Numbered from the stretch's first letter, positions 42,697-52,279 are shown. The stretch is 64,000 nucleotides of DNA from Larkinella humicola (GCF_008727875.1 NZ_VTWS01000001.1:992001-1056000), one strand, 5' to 3'. A program made the numbers and translations. Notes: generated from the letters alone by a model not told the origin.

Positions 42697-43734
42697 TTAC
42701 TTCATAATTCCCCGTTTGTTCAACTCCGCGTGGTAAATTCGGGCGTTGTTGATGTGCTCCTCGTAGGTTTTGGCGAAGGTGTGATACCCGGAAAAATCAC
42801 TTTTTGCGACGAAATACAGGTAATCGTGGTTCTCGTGATTCAAAACCGCATCGATTGAGCTGAGCGTCGGCAGGTTGATCGGCCCCGGTGGCAGTCCTTT
42901 AAACCGGTAGGTATTGTACGGTGAATCAATGAGTTTGTGAACGTTCAGTACCCGGCGGATGGAGAAATCGCGGTGGGCAAAAACTAGGGTCGGGTCGGCT
43001 TCCAGCAGCATCCCTTTTTGCAGACGATTCCAGTATACACCGGCTACGCGCGGTTTTTCGTCGTTCTTTTTGCTTTCCGATTCCACGATGGACGCCAGTG
43101 TCTGCACCTGGGTTTGGGTCAGCCCCATGTTCTTTGCCTTTTGCTGGCGCTCCGGCGTCCAGAATTTCTTGTATTCTTTCCCCATCCGATCCAGAAAATT
43201 AGTGGCACTGGTGGTCCAGAAAAATTCGTAGGTATTCGGCAGGAACATGCACATGATGGTCGTGGTGTCGAAACCGTATCGTTCACACACCGCCGGGTCT
43301 TTCAGCAGCGAGTCCAGGGGTTGCGGGCCGAATTCGAATTTGCTGCCCAGTTTGGCAATCAGTTCGTCTTTCAACCGGATGTTATTGAACGTAAGCTTCA
43401 TCGGATCCTGAGCACCCGATCGCAGTTTCCGAATCGCGTCCTGGTTGCTCATCTCCTTTTTGATCACATACCGGCCATTCTTCACGTTGTCGGTGTATTT
43501 CATGAAACGGGCCAGAAACCGGAACGACATTTTATCGTGCACTACATCGTGGGCATCAAGCGAATCCATGACGGTTTTGAACGTCGCCCCACGTGGGATG
43601 AACAACTCAAAATCCTTGTCGTTTTCACCCACCTGCAAATTGGGCGTTTTGAAAATCTGCCACCCGTAAAATGAAAAGGTGGCCAGTAAAACCGATGCAA
43701 TAATCAGAATTGCCGTTACAACTGTGCGGGACAT
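42697..43734 (-). CDS. mltG: Endolytic murein transglycosylase MltG
   Basis: A 345-residue protein with one N-terminal membrane helix (VVTAILIIASVLLATFSFYGW), a LysM-like domain (about 40-110: IPRGATFKTVMDSL), and the YceG/MltG catalytic domain. The catalytic glutamate is Glu218 in ASIVESESK, followed by VAGVYWNRLQKGMLLEADPT and NTYRFKGLPPGPI. MltG cuts nascent glycan strands near the inner membrane and sets their length. It is the first gene of a possible mltG-thioesterase-yihY operon and partners naturally with the GT51 protein at 15498-17690. Confidence 0.92.
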   Translation of the reverse strand: MSRTVVTAILIIASVLLATFSFYGWQIFKTPNLQVGENDKDFELFIPRGATFKTVMDSLDAHDVVHDKMSFRFLARFMKYTDNVKNGRYVIKKEMSNQDAIRKLRSGAQDPMKLTFNNIRLKDELIAKLGSKFEFGPQPLDSLLKDPAVCERYGFDTTTIMCMFLPNTYEFFWTTSATNFLDRMGKEYKKFWTPERQQKAKNMGLTQTQVQTLASIVESESKKNDEKPRVAGVYWNRLQKGMLLEADPTLVFAHRDFSIRRVLNVHKLIDSPYNTYRFKGLPPGPINLPTLSSIDAVLNHENHDYLYFVAKSDFSGYHTFAKTYEEHINNARIYHAELNKRGIMK

Positions 43735-43894
43735 ACAAAAGTGAATGCGTTTTTAGCTTCTGGTTCACAGTCCGCCAAAGACCGCAAGCCATTGGTAGTC
43801 AAAACTCTACACCAAAAGCCTTAAACTATGAACTATAAATCCTAAACTGATTTTAGTGCAAAGGTAGCAAGGAAGGCGATTTCCTGATAACAAA

Positions 43895-44094
43895 TCATTT
43901 TTTTGCCGCTGCCGGTTTCTGAACGTTCCGGTAATTGGATAAATTGACCAGCAAAACCCCCACCAGAATAACCGCCAACACCAGCACTTGGCGCACCGGA
44001 ATCGACTCGTTGGCAAACAGCCAACCCAGCAAACCGCAATCACAGGATTTACGTACGCATACCTGCTGACAATATCCGGTAGTCGGACTTTCAT
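43895..44094 (-). pseudogene. Frameshifted C-terminal remnant of an EamA/DMT transporter
   Basis: The first frame reads LPDIVSRYAYVNPVIAV, the conserved last-but-one helix of EamA drug/metabolite transporters. It then runs out of frame at the A run 44031-44033 (one base missing). The next frame continues LLGWLFANESIPVRQVLVLAVILVGVLLV to the stop at 43895. About 65 codons of the C-terminus survive; the N-terminal four-fifths is missing. A stop lies immediately upstream of 44094, marking the breakpoint. The lost part appears to have been replaced by the AT-rich gene at 44137-45486. Confidence 0.75.
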
Positions 44095-44136
44095 AAGTCA
44101 ATAATATTTTTGGTATGGTTAATCACCAAAGCTATT

Positions 44137-45486
44137 TTATTCAACAATAACATCCGTTTCCAGCGGTTCGCTTTCCTGTAACACTCCATCTACATCTTTG
44201 TATTGCATGGTGATTAAATAACGACCGGATGGAATATCACTTGGCATGTTAAAGTAATTAGGCCCTAACTCATAAATGGAGTCTCTTGTGAGAATATTGA
44301 GCAGATATGTTTTCGTACCGTCGGTTATTGAGGTTAATTTTATACTGGGTGAGCTATTTGGCAAAACCGGGTAGCAAGTAATATAATTCACCGGCATATT
44401 TCTCTTCAGAATTATTGGCACTCCAGAGCTTGACCAAAAAATAACTGGTTGCTCTTCGGTTTCCCGCACAATCAGTCTCTTTTCTTTCTCCTGAAGTTTC
44501 CCTTCAGAATACACCTTATAGTAATATTGACCAGCTTTAAGATTTACTGGCAAGGGCAATGACCCTTCCCGCCCACTCGGATCGTTTAATACTGGCTTCA
44601 TCCGATGGCTTTCTTTGGTGCGATGATGCCAAATTTCTACCTCTATTTTTGCCTGTGGATATAAATTTGCCCCAACTAATTTTATATCCTTCGGACGGGG
44701 AGTTAGGATGATTTCATTCAGATATGCGACATAAGGTGCCCCAGCTTTCAGCAACACACGAAGTTGATTGGTTGTTTTCCGGCCGTTTTTCTTTCGTAGC
44801 TGAACACTATATTCACCAAGTGGCGCATTTGCTGGAATTCTGCATAAATCAATAGTGGCAAAATTATACCAGCAACTAGGGCCACTTTCGACAAATTGAT
44901 TACCCGATTGTGTATTAGTAAAAACAATATCGGCTGTTCTATTGTCGCCATCTGAAAAATTATAAATGGGAATATTGCTCAAAAAACTGCCACCAAAATT
45001 TGCCTCAATCTCGATTACCTTATCCTTAGAAGCAAAATACATATCCTCATTCTGCTTAATTACTACCCGATAAGTCCTTTCAATATTTCCTTTTCTGATA
45101 ACGGCTGTATGGTTATCATATTCAAGATCGGTAGTGGATACACCTCCCCAGCTATGCGAAAGCGTGCCTGAGCAAAAATTAATCACATCGGGCTGACTGC
45201 TTGCCCATTCCGCTTTATCCTGGATTGTGAATTCAATCTTTTTAGTCAGATTGATTAAATCGGCTGGAACAGTAACGATAATCTGATTTTTCTTATGGTC
45301 GATTTCTATATTTTCATCTGGAATTCCGGGGATCGATGCACTCAGTATTTTGGGGCCTAAACGTAGCTCCTCAGCAATTGCGGGTATCGCTTTCTCCTCG
45401 ATGCCACATCCGGCGAGAGTCAAAACCACAAGCACTAAAATCGATGATGTTGCTTTATTAATCAGTTGGTGGGATACGGTTTTCAT
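44137..45486 (-). CDS. AT-rich lipoprotein with Ig-like surface domains
   Basis: A 449-residue protein with a lipoprotein signal (SSILVLVVLTLAGC). The mature part is beta-rich, with repeated strands of the IPT/TIG-like type (IEIDHKKNQIIVTVPADL, FASKDKVIEIEANFGGSFL, VGANLYPQAKIEVEIWHH, NLKAGQYYYKVYSEGKLQ). No named family was recognised. Its codons are clearly richer in A and T than those of its neighbours, which suggests recent transfer. It lies next to the broken EamA gene. It may be a cell-surface binding or adhesion protein; that is inference. Confidence 0.7.
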   Translation of the reverse strand: MKTVSHQLINKATSSILVLVVLTLAGCGIEEKAIPAIAEELRLGPKILSASIPGIPDENIEIDHKKNQIIVTVPADLINLTKKIEFTIQDKAEWASSQPDVINFCSGTLSHSWGGVSTTDLEYDNHTAVIRKGNIERTYRVVIKQNEDMYFASKDKVIEIEANFGGSFLSNIPIYNFSDGDNRTADIVFTNTQSGNQFVESGPSCWYNFATIDLCRIPANAPLGEYSVQLRKKNGRKTTNQLRVLLKAGAPYVAYLNEIILTPRPKDIKLVGANLYPQAKIEVEIWHHRTKESHRMKPVLNDPSGREGSLPLPVNLKAGQYYYKVYSEGKLQEKEKRLIVRETEEQPVIFWSSSGVPIILKRNMPVNYITCYPVLPNSSPSIKLTSITDGTKTYLLNILTRDSIYELGPNYFNMPSDIPSGRYLITMQYKDVDGVLQESEPLETDVIVE

Positions 45487-45515
45487 AAAAGCGGACGATT
45501 TATTTGTATGTAAAA

Positions 45516-46592
45516 CTAACCATCCAGCCCTTCTACTCCAAACCGCTCCGCCAATTCCCGTAAACTCTGCATCACCGGTTCAATCAGCGGTAATCCGTTT
45601 GCACCGCGCTCGGCTTCCATGTCGCGCTCCGGGTCGCCGGGGATGAGCACCTGCTTGCCTTCAACGGCGCGGGCGTTGCGGAACGCGCCAATCCAGTTGT
45701 CCATGTGCTGCTTGAATTCATCGGCGGGTCGGAACGCGTCGATGCGCATGGCACCGAAAAAGTGACCGGTTCCGGCCCCAACGCCTTCCTGAGCGGCCAT
45801 GAAACCGGCAGTGGCAAAGGGCGGCACCCAGGGACCGTAATTGGCGCCCGACAACACGCCGGAAAAAATATCGACAATGGCACCCAACCCGTAACCTTTG
45901 TGACTACCGTGTTCGCGGTCGGAACCCAGCGGCAACAATGCGCCACCGTTTTTGATCGGATTTGAGTCCGTCGATGCCTGGCCCTGCGCATCCTGTGCCC
46001 AACCCAGCGGGGCTTCCTGGCCTTTCCGCTGAAGGATCTCCATCTTTCCGTAGGCGACAGCGGTTGAAGCAAAGTCGGCAACGAAAGGCGGTTGGGTCAG
46101 GGCGGGCACGGCCACCGCAATCGGATTGGTTCCCAGCAATTTATCGAGTGAAAACGTGGGGGCTACGAGCGGAGCGGCATTGGTCATGGTCATCCCGATC
46201 ATATCGTGTTCGAGGGCCAGCATGGCGTGATACCCGGCAATGCCGAAGTGATTGGAATTCCGGACGGCCACCCAGCCCGTGCCGGCCACCCGCGCTTTTT
46301 CAATGGCAATCTGCATCGCTTTCGGCCCGACGACCAGCCCAACACCCCGGTCGCCATCCACCACGGCCGTCGACGGCGTTTCGTGAACGACCTGAATTGC
46401 GGGCGTCGGATTCAACCGGCCGTGATCATACAGACGGACATACCCCGCCAGCCGGGCTACACCGTGCGAATCGACTCCACGAAGATCAGCCTGGACCAAA
46501 ACCGTGGTCGCCAGGTCGGCGTCGGCGTCGGAAAAGCCTATTTTCAGAAAAACCTGTTTGGTAAATGCCTTAAGTTGGTGAACTGGAATCAT
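45516..46592 (-). CDS. Ldh family oxidoreductase (malate/L-lactate dehydrogenase type)
   Basis: A 358-residue NAD(P)-dependent oxidoreductase of the YlbC/MdH/ComC fold. The family blocks are LRGVDSHGVARLAGY (substrate-binding histidine), AVRNSNHFGIAGYHA, LGTNPIAVAVP, GSHKGYGLG and FMAAQEGVGAGTGHFFGAM. It oxidises a 2-hydroxyacid or reduces a 2-oxoacid in the cytoplasm; family substrates include malate, ureidoglycolate and sulfolactate. The exact one is not known. Single gene; upstream the sequence is short and non-coding before the plus-strand DUF4139 gene. Confidence 0.88.
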   Translation of the reverse strand: MIPVHQLKAFTKQVFLKIGFSDADADLATTVLVQADLRGVDSHGVARLAGYVRLYDHGRLNPTPAIQVVHETPSTAVVDGDRGVGLVVGPKAMQIAIEKARVAGTGWVAVRNSNHFGIAGYHAMLALEHDMIGMTMTNAAPLVAPTFSLDKLLGTNPIAVAVPALTQPPFVADFASTAVAYGKMEILQRKGQEAPLGWAQDAQGQASTDSNPIKNGGALLPLGSDREHGSHKGYGLGAIVDIFSGVLSGANYGPWVPPFATAGFMAAQEGVGAGTGHFFGAMRIDAFRPADEFKQHMDNWIGAFRNARAVEGKQVLIPGDPERDMEAERGANGLPLIEPVMQSLRELAERFGVEGLDG

Positions 46593-46767
46593 TTGAGTAG
46601 CGGTAACAACCGGAAATTTGCGCCCGGTATGGCGGTTTTTACGAACTATTCGCTAAATCGAAACCGCTTTGGCCCGACTTTTTTTTGCAAAAATAGCCGA
46701 CAGACTAAACGAAACCGCTCCGAACGGTATCTATATTCTCGATTCACCATTTTCCCCTCATCGCTCC

Positions 46768-48387
46768 ATGAAAATAATCCTCTTTGCCATAACGATCAGC
46801 CTGTGGGTTTCGACCGCCAAAGCGCAGGAAGACGAACAGCGGGTCAGCTCGACCATTCAGCACGTTACGGTTTTTCTGAACCGTGCCCAGATCAACGCCC
46901 AGGCCCGTGCCACGCTCCTTCCGGGAATCACACGGCTGATCATCGAGAATGCCTCGGCCCAAACCGATCCGCAAAGTATTCAGGTCAGCGGCAAAGGTGA
47001 TGCCACCATCCAGGGCGTTCAGTTCCGAACCAATTTTCTGACCAAAGTAACCAAACCGGCATCGTTGCAACGCCTGGAAGATTCCCTGCGCATCGCCCGC
47101 GACACGTTCGACGGTTTGAATCTGCAAAAGGAAGTGCTCGAAAACGAAAAGAAAATGGTGCTGGCCAATCAGAAAGTGGGGGCCGAAAAAGGAACGGTGG
47201 TCGATGATGTCGAAGATATGGCCGATTTTTTCCGCACACGGCTGACTGACATCGGCAAAAAATTGCTGGCCCTGGAAAAAACGGTGAAAACCCAGAAAGA
47301 AAAGGTCGACCGGCTCGAAGGACAGGTCAAAGAGCAGAATGCAAAACGCGAGCGGCCCGTTGGCGAAATCGAAGTGACGCTGTCGGCCAAAGCCCGAACC
47401 ACCGTGGATCTGGACGTGAGTTATGTAGTGGACAATGCCGGCTGGGTGCCGTTTTACGACATCCGGGTTCGCGACACGAAAAGCCCGGCGACGCTGGCGT
47501 ATAAAGCCAACGTGTACCAGAATACCGGTTTCGACTGGCAGAACGTCCGTCTGACGCTTTCGACCTCGAACCCGGCCTTGCCCGGCACCCAACCGCAGTT
47601 GGAAACACAGTTTGTCAGCTTTTACGAACCCCGACCCATCCCAACAATGGCCCCCGCTCAGGTCAAAATGCAAATGCGAAAAGCCGATGCAAGCGCGGGT
47701 GGCGCGGCACGTGAGGAATATGCACCAGCCGCCGACCTGGCCACCACCGCCGATTTTACGCAGGTCAGCGAGCAGCCAACGAGTGTCAATTTTGAAATCG
47801 CCACGCCCTATACCATTTTGTCCAATAACCGCCCGCAGGTGGTTGCCATTCAAACCGGCGAGGTTCCGGCTACGTACCGCTATACGGCCACGCCAAAAGT
47901 CGATTCGGATGCTTTTCTGATTGCCACCCTGTCGGGCTGGGAAAAACTGAATCTGCTGAACGGAACCGCCCGGACGTATTTTGAAGGAACCTATGTCGGT
48001 GAATCACAGGTGAATTTGCAGCAGGCCGGTGACACGCTGACGCTGGGACTGGGTCGGGATAAGAAAATCATCGTGAAGCGGGAAAAAACGCAGGATTTCA
48101 GCAGCCGCAAAGGCCTGAGTTCGTCCGTTCGCGATTCATACAGCTACAAAATTACCGTACGCAATACCAAATCCGAACCGGTCAATCTGACGCTTTACGA
48201 CCAGATTCCGGTTTCGACCGACAACCGGATTGAAGTTGAACTGGACGACAGTGCCGGAGCGGAACGCAACACCGAAACCGGGCGGCTGACCTGGAATCTG
48301 TCGCTCAAACCAAACGAAAGCCGGGATTTGCTGTTTAAATACACGATTAAGTACCCCAAAGGAAAACAGCTTGTCAATGCCCAGTAA
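46768..48387 (+). CDS. Secreted DUF4139 protein (MuiA family)
   Basis: A 539-residue protein with a signal peptide (MKIILFAITISLWVSTAKAQ). An N-terminal DUF4140-like domain (VTVFLNRAQINAQARATLLPGI) is followed by a coiled coil (about 100-190) and the DUF4139 beta domain (ARTTVDLDVSYVVDNAGWVPFYDIR, KANVYQNTGFDWQNVRLTLST). It ends in LSLKPNESRDLLFKYTIKYPKGK. MuiA-like proteins are linked to mucoid colony suppression, but their biochemistry is not known. ATG 46768 is chosen for the signal peptide. A compact hairpin after the stop probably ends the transcript. Confidence 0.85.
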   Translation: MKIILFAITISLWVSTAKAQEDEQRVSSTIQHVTVFLNRAQINAQARATLLPGITRLIIENASAQTDPQSIQVSGKGDATIQGVQFRTNFLTKVTKPASLQRLEDSLRIARDTFDGLNLQKEVLENEKKMVLANQKVGAEKGTVVDDVEDMADFFRTRLTDIGKKLLALEKTVKTQKEKVDRLEGQVKEQNAKRERPVGEIEVTLSAKARTTVDLDVSYVVDNAGWVPFYDIRVRDTKSPATLAYKANVYQNTGFDWQNVRLTLSTSNPALPGTQPQLETQFVSFYEPRPIPTMAPAQVKMQMRKADASAGGAAREEYAPAADLATTADFTQVSEQPTSVNFEIATPYTILSNNRPQVVAIQTGEVPATYRYTATPKVDSDAFLIATLSGWEKLNLLNGTARTYFEGTYVGESQVNLQQAGDTLTLGLGRDKKIIVKREKTQDFSSRKGLSSSVRDSYSYKITVRNTKSEPVNLTLYDQIPVSTDNRIEVELDDSAGAERNTETGRLTWNLSLKPNESRDLLFKYTIKYPKGKQLVNAQ

Positions 48388-48420
48388 CTAACCGCAAAAT
48401 CACCCTGAAACCTCACCATG

Positions 48421-48453
48421 AAACCTGTTAGGTCTCCAAGACCTAACAGGTTT
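48421..48453 (+). terminator. Hairpin after the DUF4139 gene
   Basis: AAACCTGTTAGGTC (48421-48434) and GACCTAACAGGTTT (48440-48453) form a perfect 14-bp stem with a 5-base loop, 34 bases after the DUF4139 stop. The stem ends in TTTT. It lies inside the longest frame of the next gene, so that gene must start further downstream. Confidence 0.8.
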
Positions 48454-48519
48454 TACAGGCGAAAGCTCAAATTTGGCACGACTATGGGTATTTTTTCTCA
48501 AATTCAACGTTTAGAGAAT

Positions 48520-49113
48520 ATGATCCATCGTCTGCTCCTCACGATCTCTTTTCTGCTTCTTGCTTACGCCATTCAGGCCCAGAGCGATACGCTTTCTGTT
48601 GACTCGCTGATGATCAAACAGAAGTCGCCGTATGTGGCGATGATCAGGCCGGGGCAGAAATACCTGGCGCTGGACGTGATGGGGCGACTCGGCGGTTTTC
48701 ATCGCTACCGGTATTTCCCAAATGAAGAAATCAAGTTTCGGTACAAGGGCAAAAAGTACCGCGAACCGGTTTACGGGGTTACGGACTCGACCCTGATGCT
48801 GATTCTGGAAGATCCGAATACGTTCCTGCCCGAAACCGTCCATTTTCGGATCGATCAGATTGAAAAGGTGTACGTTAACCGCCAGATTCCTTTCATCACA
48901 CAAGGCACCTATCTTTTTCCCATCGCCGGTACACTTTTTTTCATGGCCGATGTCATTAATCTTTCCCGAAGCGAAAAAAAACTGGCGGCCGATTCCCGCG
49001 CCTTAAAAGCCCCCGCCGTCATGATTGCGCTGGGTGCCATTTGCTACAAAATGAGCTATCCCCGCTATCGAATCAATAAAAACCACCGGCTGAAAGTACT
49101 GGAAACGTATTGA
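48520..49113 (+). CDS. Exported protein of unknown function
   Basis: A 197-residue protein. ATG 48520 is preferred because it opens a signal peptide (MIHRLLLTISFLLLAYAIQAQ) and lies beyond the terminator hairpin; earlier starts at 48418 or 48484 would not. The mature part is beta-rich (YLALDVMGRLGGFHRYRYFP, FRYKGKKYREPVYGVTDSTLML), then has a likely membrane-associated helical region (about 135-175). It resembles small envelope proteins of Bacteroidota but I do not recognise a family. Single gene before the AT-rich palindrome. Confidence 0.65.
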   Translation: MIHRLLLTISFLLLAYAIQAQSDTLSVDSLMIKQKSPYVAMIRPGQKYLALDVMGRLGGFHRYRYFPNEEIKFRYKGKKYREPVYGVTDSTLMLILEDPNTFLPETVHFRIDQIEKVYVNRQIPFITQGTYLFPIAGTLFFMADVINLSRSEKKLAADSRALKAPAVMIALGAICYKMSYPRYRINKNHRLKVLETY

Positions 49114-49154
49114 TGGTCAATTGAATATCAACTAAATACCGAATAATGAATGGT

Positions 49155-49206
49155 GAATATTGAATAACGAAAGCATTGCTGTGTCCAACTTCGTTATTCA
49201 ACATTC
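49155..49206. repeat. AT-rich inverted repeat upstream of aroA
   Basis: GAATATTGAATAACGAA (49155-49171) and its near reverse complement (49190-49206, one mismatch) are separated by 18 bases. More copies of ATTCGATATTCAATATTC follow to about 49229. The same word family makes the palindromes at 14823-14912 and 10052-10469. The repeat lies just upstream of the aroA promoter. Confidence 0.8.
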
Positions 49207-49249
49207 GATATTCAATATTCGATATTCATTCCTCATTGTTCAGTATTCC

Positions 49250-49281
49250 TTGTTCATTATCCATTCTCTGCACTAGTTTTG
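49250..49281 (+). promoter_or_regulatory. Bacteroidota promoter for aroA
   Basis: TTG (49250-49252) and TAGTTTTG (49274-49281) are 21 bases apart and match the consensus fully. Transcription would start near 49288. That excludes a start codon at 49279 and points to TTG 49309. Confidence 0.7.
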
Positions 49282-49308
49282 CGGAATATTAACCAATCGA
49301 CTTCTGAT

Positions 49309-50547
49309 TTGAACGCTGTACGTCTGACACCTCCTGCCGGGTCCGTCCGGGCCACGATTCCGCTGGCTTCTTCCAAAAGCGAAAGCAACCGCGCCCTGAT
49401 TATCAATGCCCTGGCTCATTTTCGGGGCACTTTACACAACGTTTCGGCGGCCCGTGACTCGCAGACGATGATCCGGCTGTTGCAATCGGACGATCCGGTG
49501 GCCGACGTTCTGGATGCCGGAACGACCATGCGGTTTTTGACGGCTTATTTTGCGGTAACGGGCCAACACAAAACGCTGACCGGAACGCCCCGCATGTGCG
49601 AACGGCCCATCGGTATTCTGGTCGATGCCCTCCGCGCGCTCGGTGCCGATATCGATTACCTGAAAAACGAAGGCTTTCCGCCCATCGCAACGAAAGGATT
49701 TTCGCGAAACGGAACCAACCGCCTGGCCATTCGGGGTGATGTGAGCAGCCAGTATATTTCGGCCCTGCTGATGGTGGCTCCCACCCTGCCCGACGGCCTG
49801 ACGCTCGAACTGACCGGTGACATTGGTTCCCGTCCCTACATTGAAATGACCCTGCGGCAAATGGAACACTTTGGTGTTCAAACGGTTGCCGACTGGACCA
49901 ATAAAACAATCACCGTGCCGCCAACGCCGTATACACCCGCTGATTACACGATTGAATCCGACTGGTCGGGCGCGAGTTACTGGTTCAGTATGCTGGCACT
50001 GGCTGAAGACGAATCCTCAGAAATCGAATTGCTGGGTCTAAAAGAAGCGTCGTTGCAGGGCGATAGTGCCATTGTTGACATCATGCGCCCCCTCGGCGTC
50101 GAAAGTACGTTCAACGCGACGGGTGTTGTTTTAACCAAAACCCCGGCGCAACCGTCGCTGGCGTGGGACTTTACGGACTGCCCTGATCTGGCCCAGACCG
50201 TGGCGGTTTGCTGCGCCGTCAAAAGCATTCCGCTCACGCTGACGGGTGTAGAAAGCCTGAAAATCAAGGAAACCGACCGCATTTTTGCCCTCCAGACCGA
50301 ACTCCGGAAAATCGGTGCCGAACTGGTGGAAGTAGAAAAAAATACGCGGTATGAAGTTCGAAAAACCGCTACAATCGACGCCATTCCGACCTTCGATACC
50401 TACGACGATCACCGTATGGCGATGGCATTTGCGCCCGTATCGATGCGTCAGGAAGTGGTGATCGAAGAACCGGGAGTAGTAGCCAAATCGTACCCCTCGT
50501 TCTGGGACGATATGGCACGGGTAGCCGGTGTCCAGTTCGAGAAGTAG
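49309..50547 (+). CDS. aroA: 3-phosphoshikimate 1-carboxyvinyltransferase (EPSP synthase)
   Basis: A 412-residue enzyme of the shikimate pathway. It joins phosphoenolpyruvate and shikimate 3-phosphate in the cytoplasm. The conserved blocks are SSKSESNRALIINAL (PEP/shikimate-binding Lys and Ser), DAGTTMRFLTAYF, GDVSSQYISALLM and YDDHRMAMAFAP with the catalytic acidic residues. The start is TTG 49309, read as Met, just after a strong promoter. The 412 residues are slightly shorter than the usual 425-430. Followed 84 bases later by a glutamate-synthase-like gene on the same strand. Confidence 0.93.
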   Translation: MNAVRLTPPAGSVRATIPLASSKSESNRALIINALAHFRGTLHNVSAARDSQTMIRLLQSDDPVADVLDAGTTMRFLTAYFAVTGQHKTLTGTPRMCERPIGILVDALRALGADIDYLKNEGFPPIATKGFSRNGTNRLAIRGDVSSQYISALLMVAPTLPDGLTLELTGDIGSRPYIEMTLRQMEHFGVQTVADWTNKTITVPPTPYTPADYTIESDWSGASYWFSMLALAEDESSEIELLGLKEASLQGDSAIVDIMRPLGVESTFNATGVVLTKTPAQPSLAWDFTDCPDLAQTVAVCCAVKSIPLTLTGVESLKIKETDRIFALQTELRKIGAELVEVEKNTRYEVRKTATIDAIPTFDTYDDHRMAMAFAPVSMRQEVVIEEPGVVAKSYPSFWDDMARVAGVQFEK

Positions 50548-50631
50548 CCGGTCTTTCAGGGGAGAGCGAAAAGTAACAATGGCATGCGAGACCTTACCGG
50601 TTTTGCGTACTTTTACCGCACTCACTGAACT

Positions 50632-52179
50632 TTGGCACTTTTGGATTCTATTCTCGCGTTTTTGGGCAGCATTCCCGGGTGGGGATGGCTGCTGATCGGC
50701 CTGCTTCTGCTGGCCCTCTACGACATTACTCAGAAAAAACACACGATTCGGCACAACTTTCCGGTGGTCGGCAACATCCGGTATTTTCTGGAAAGTTTCG
50801 GTCCGGAACTGCGGCAGTACATTGTCGCCAACAACCGCGAGGAACTACCCTTTAACCGGCAACAGCGGGCCTGGATCTATTCTTCAGCAAAGCAGGAGAA
50901 CAATTTTCAGGGGTTTGGCACCGATCAGGACATTACCAGTGCCGGGTATATTTTCATCAACCCGGCACTGCTCCCTCTCAAACTGGCCCCCGACAATCCC
51001 AATTACAGCAATCCCTACACGGCTCCGGGAGCCAAAGTGATCGGGCTTTTTCACCAACGCCGAAAACCGTATCACCCGCCTTCCATCGTCAACATCAGCG
51101 GCATGAGCTTTGGGTCGTTATCGGCAACCGCCATCGAATCGCTGAATAAAGGCGCCAAAAAGTTCGGCTGCTACCACAATACCGGCGAGGGCGGATTGTC
51201 GCCTTACCACAAATTTGGCGCGGATGTGGTCGTAAACATCGGCACCTCTTATTTCGGCATCCGGGACAACAACGGTAATTTTGTCATGGAAAAACTGGTG
51301 AAGCTCGTCGAGGAAAACCCGTTTGTGCGGATGCTGGAACTGAAACTGTCGCAGGGCGCGAAACCGGGCAAAGGGGGCGTATTGCCAGCCGCCAAAATCA
51401 GCGCCGAAATTGCCGAAATCCGTCACGTCGAAATGGGCAAGGACGTCATTTCCCCGGCTTCGCACAGTGCGTTTTCCGACATTCCGACGATGGTGGCATT
51501 CATCGAGTCGATGGCGGCTGAAACCGGTCTGCCGGTAGGCATCAAGTCGGCGGTGGGCAAACTTGAGCTGTGGCATGAGCTGGCCGACTATATGCTGGAA
51601 ACCGGAAAAGGTCCGGATTTTATCACCATCGACGGAGGTGAAGGCGGCACCGGCGCGGCACCTCCCTCCTTTGCCGACCACGTTTCGCTGCCGTTCGTCT
51701 ACGGATTTTCAAAAATTTACCAGATTTTTCAGAAACGCGGCTTAACCAGTCGCATCACGTTCATTGCTTCCGGCAAACTGGGGCTGCCCGAGTCGGCGAT
51801 CATGGCATTTGCGATGGGAGCCGACCTCGTGAATGTAGGCCGGGAAGCGATGCTGTCCATCGGCTGCATTCAGGCCCAGATTTGCCACACGAACCGTTGT
51901 CCGTCGGGTGTTGCCACGCAAAGCAAATGGCTGCAGTCCGGGATCGACCCGGCGCTTAAAAGCGAGCGGTTTTACAATTACATCAAGACGCTGACCAAAG
52001 AAATCCTGGAGATTTCGCACGCTGCGGGCTACGAACATCCCTGCCAGTTTACGATGGAAGACGTCGATCTGGCCATGGGCGACAACAACCGGATTCAGCC
52101 GCTCTGCGATGCCTACGGCTATACAAAGGATGTGGTTCCGTTTACGTCCATTGCGGATTTGCTGAAGATTCGAACCTAG
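50632..52179 (+). CDS. Membrane-anchored FMN-binding glutamate synthase-like protein
   Basis: A 515-residue protein that begins at TTG 50632 with a hydrophobic helix (IPGWGWLLIGLLLLALY). The glutamate synthase FMN/iron-sulfur domain follows: SGMSFGSLSATAIESLNKGAKKFGC, NTGEGGLSPYH, TIDGGEGGTGAAPPSFADHV and GREAMLSIGC. The cluster cysteines Cys412, Cys418 and Cys423 are present in CIQAQICHTNRC. The glutaminase domain is absent, so it is the single-domain family found in archaea and many bacteria. Its electron donor and product are uncertain. Downstream is a hairpin. Confidence 0.85.
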   Translation: MALLDSILAFLGSIPGWGWLLIGLLLLALYDITQKKHTIRHNFPVVGNIRYFLESFGPELRQYIVANNREELPFNRQQRAWIYSSAKQENNFQGFGTDQDITSAGYIFINPALLPLKLAPDNPNYSNPYTAPGAKVIGLFHQRRKPYHPPSIVNISGMSFGSLSATAIESLNKGAKKFGCYHNTGEGGLSPYHKFGADVVVNIGTSYFGIRDNNGNFVMEKLVKLVEENPFVRMLELKLSQGAKPGKGGVLPAAKISAEIAEIRHVEMGKDVISPASHSAFSDIPTMVAFIESMAAETGLPVGIKSAVGKLELWHELADYMLETGKGPDFITIDGGEGGTGAAPPSFADHVSLPFVYGFSKIYQIFQKRGLTSRITFIASGKLGLPESAIMAFAMGADLVNVGREAMLSIGCIQAQICHTNRCPSGVATQSKWLQSGIDPALKSERFYNYIKTLTKEILEISHAAGYEHPCQFTMEDVDLAMGDNNRIQPLCDAYGYTKDVVPFTSIADLLKIRT

Positions 52180-52208
52180 CGTTCAGTTCAGTTCCATTCA
52201 TCTTACCA

Positions 52209-52279
52209 CCGCTGACAGGGTCTTCGACCGCTGACAGGGTGACGACAGCCCTGAAAGCGGTCGAAGACCCTGTCAGCGG
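52209..52279. terminator. Hairpin after the glutamate synthase-like gene
   Basis: Arms 52209-52239 and 52249-52279 are 31-bp reverse complements with two mismatches and a 9-base loop. The arm shares the CTGTCAGCGGTCGAAGACCC word with the hairpin at 11121-11202. It lies 30 bases after the gene stop and probably ends its transcript. Confidence 0.8.

Noticed and set aside
52160-52182. tRNA-like TTCGAACC near the end of the glutamate synthase-like gene
   Set aside because: It falls inside the coding frame and no cloverleaf could be made around it.
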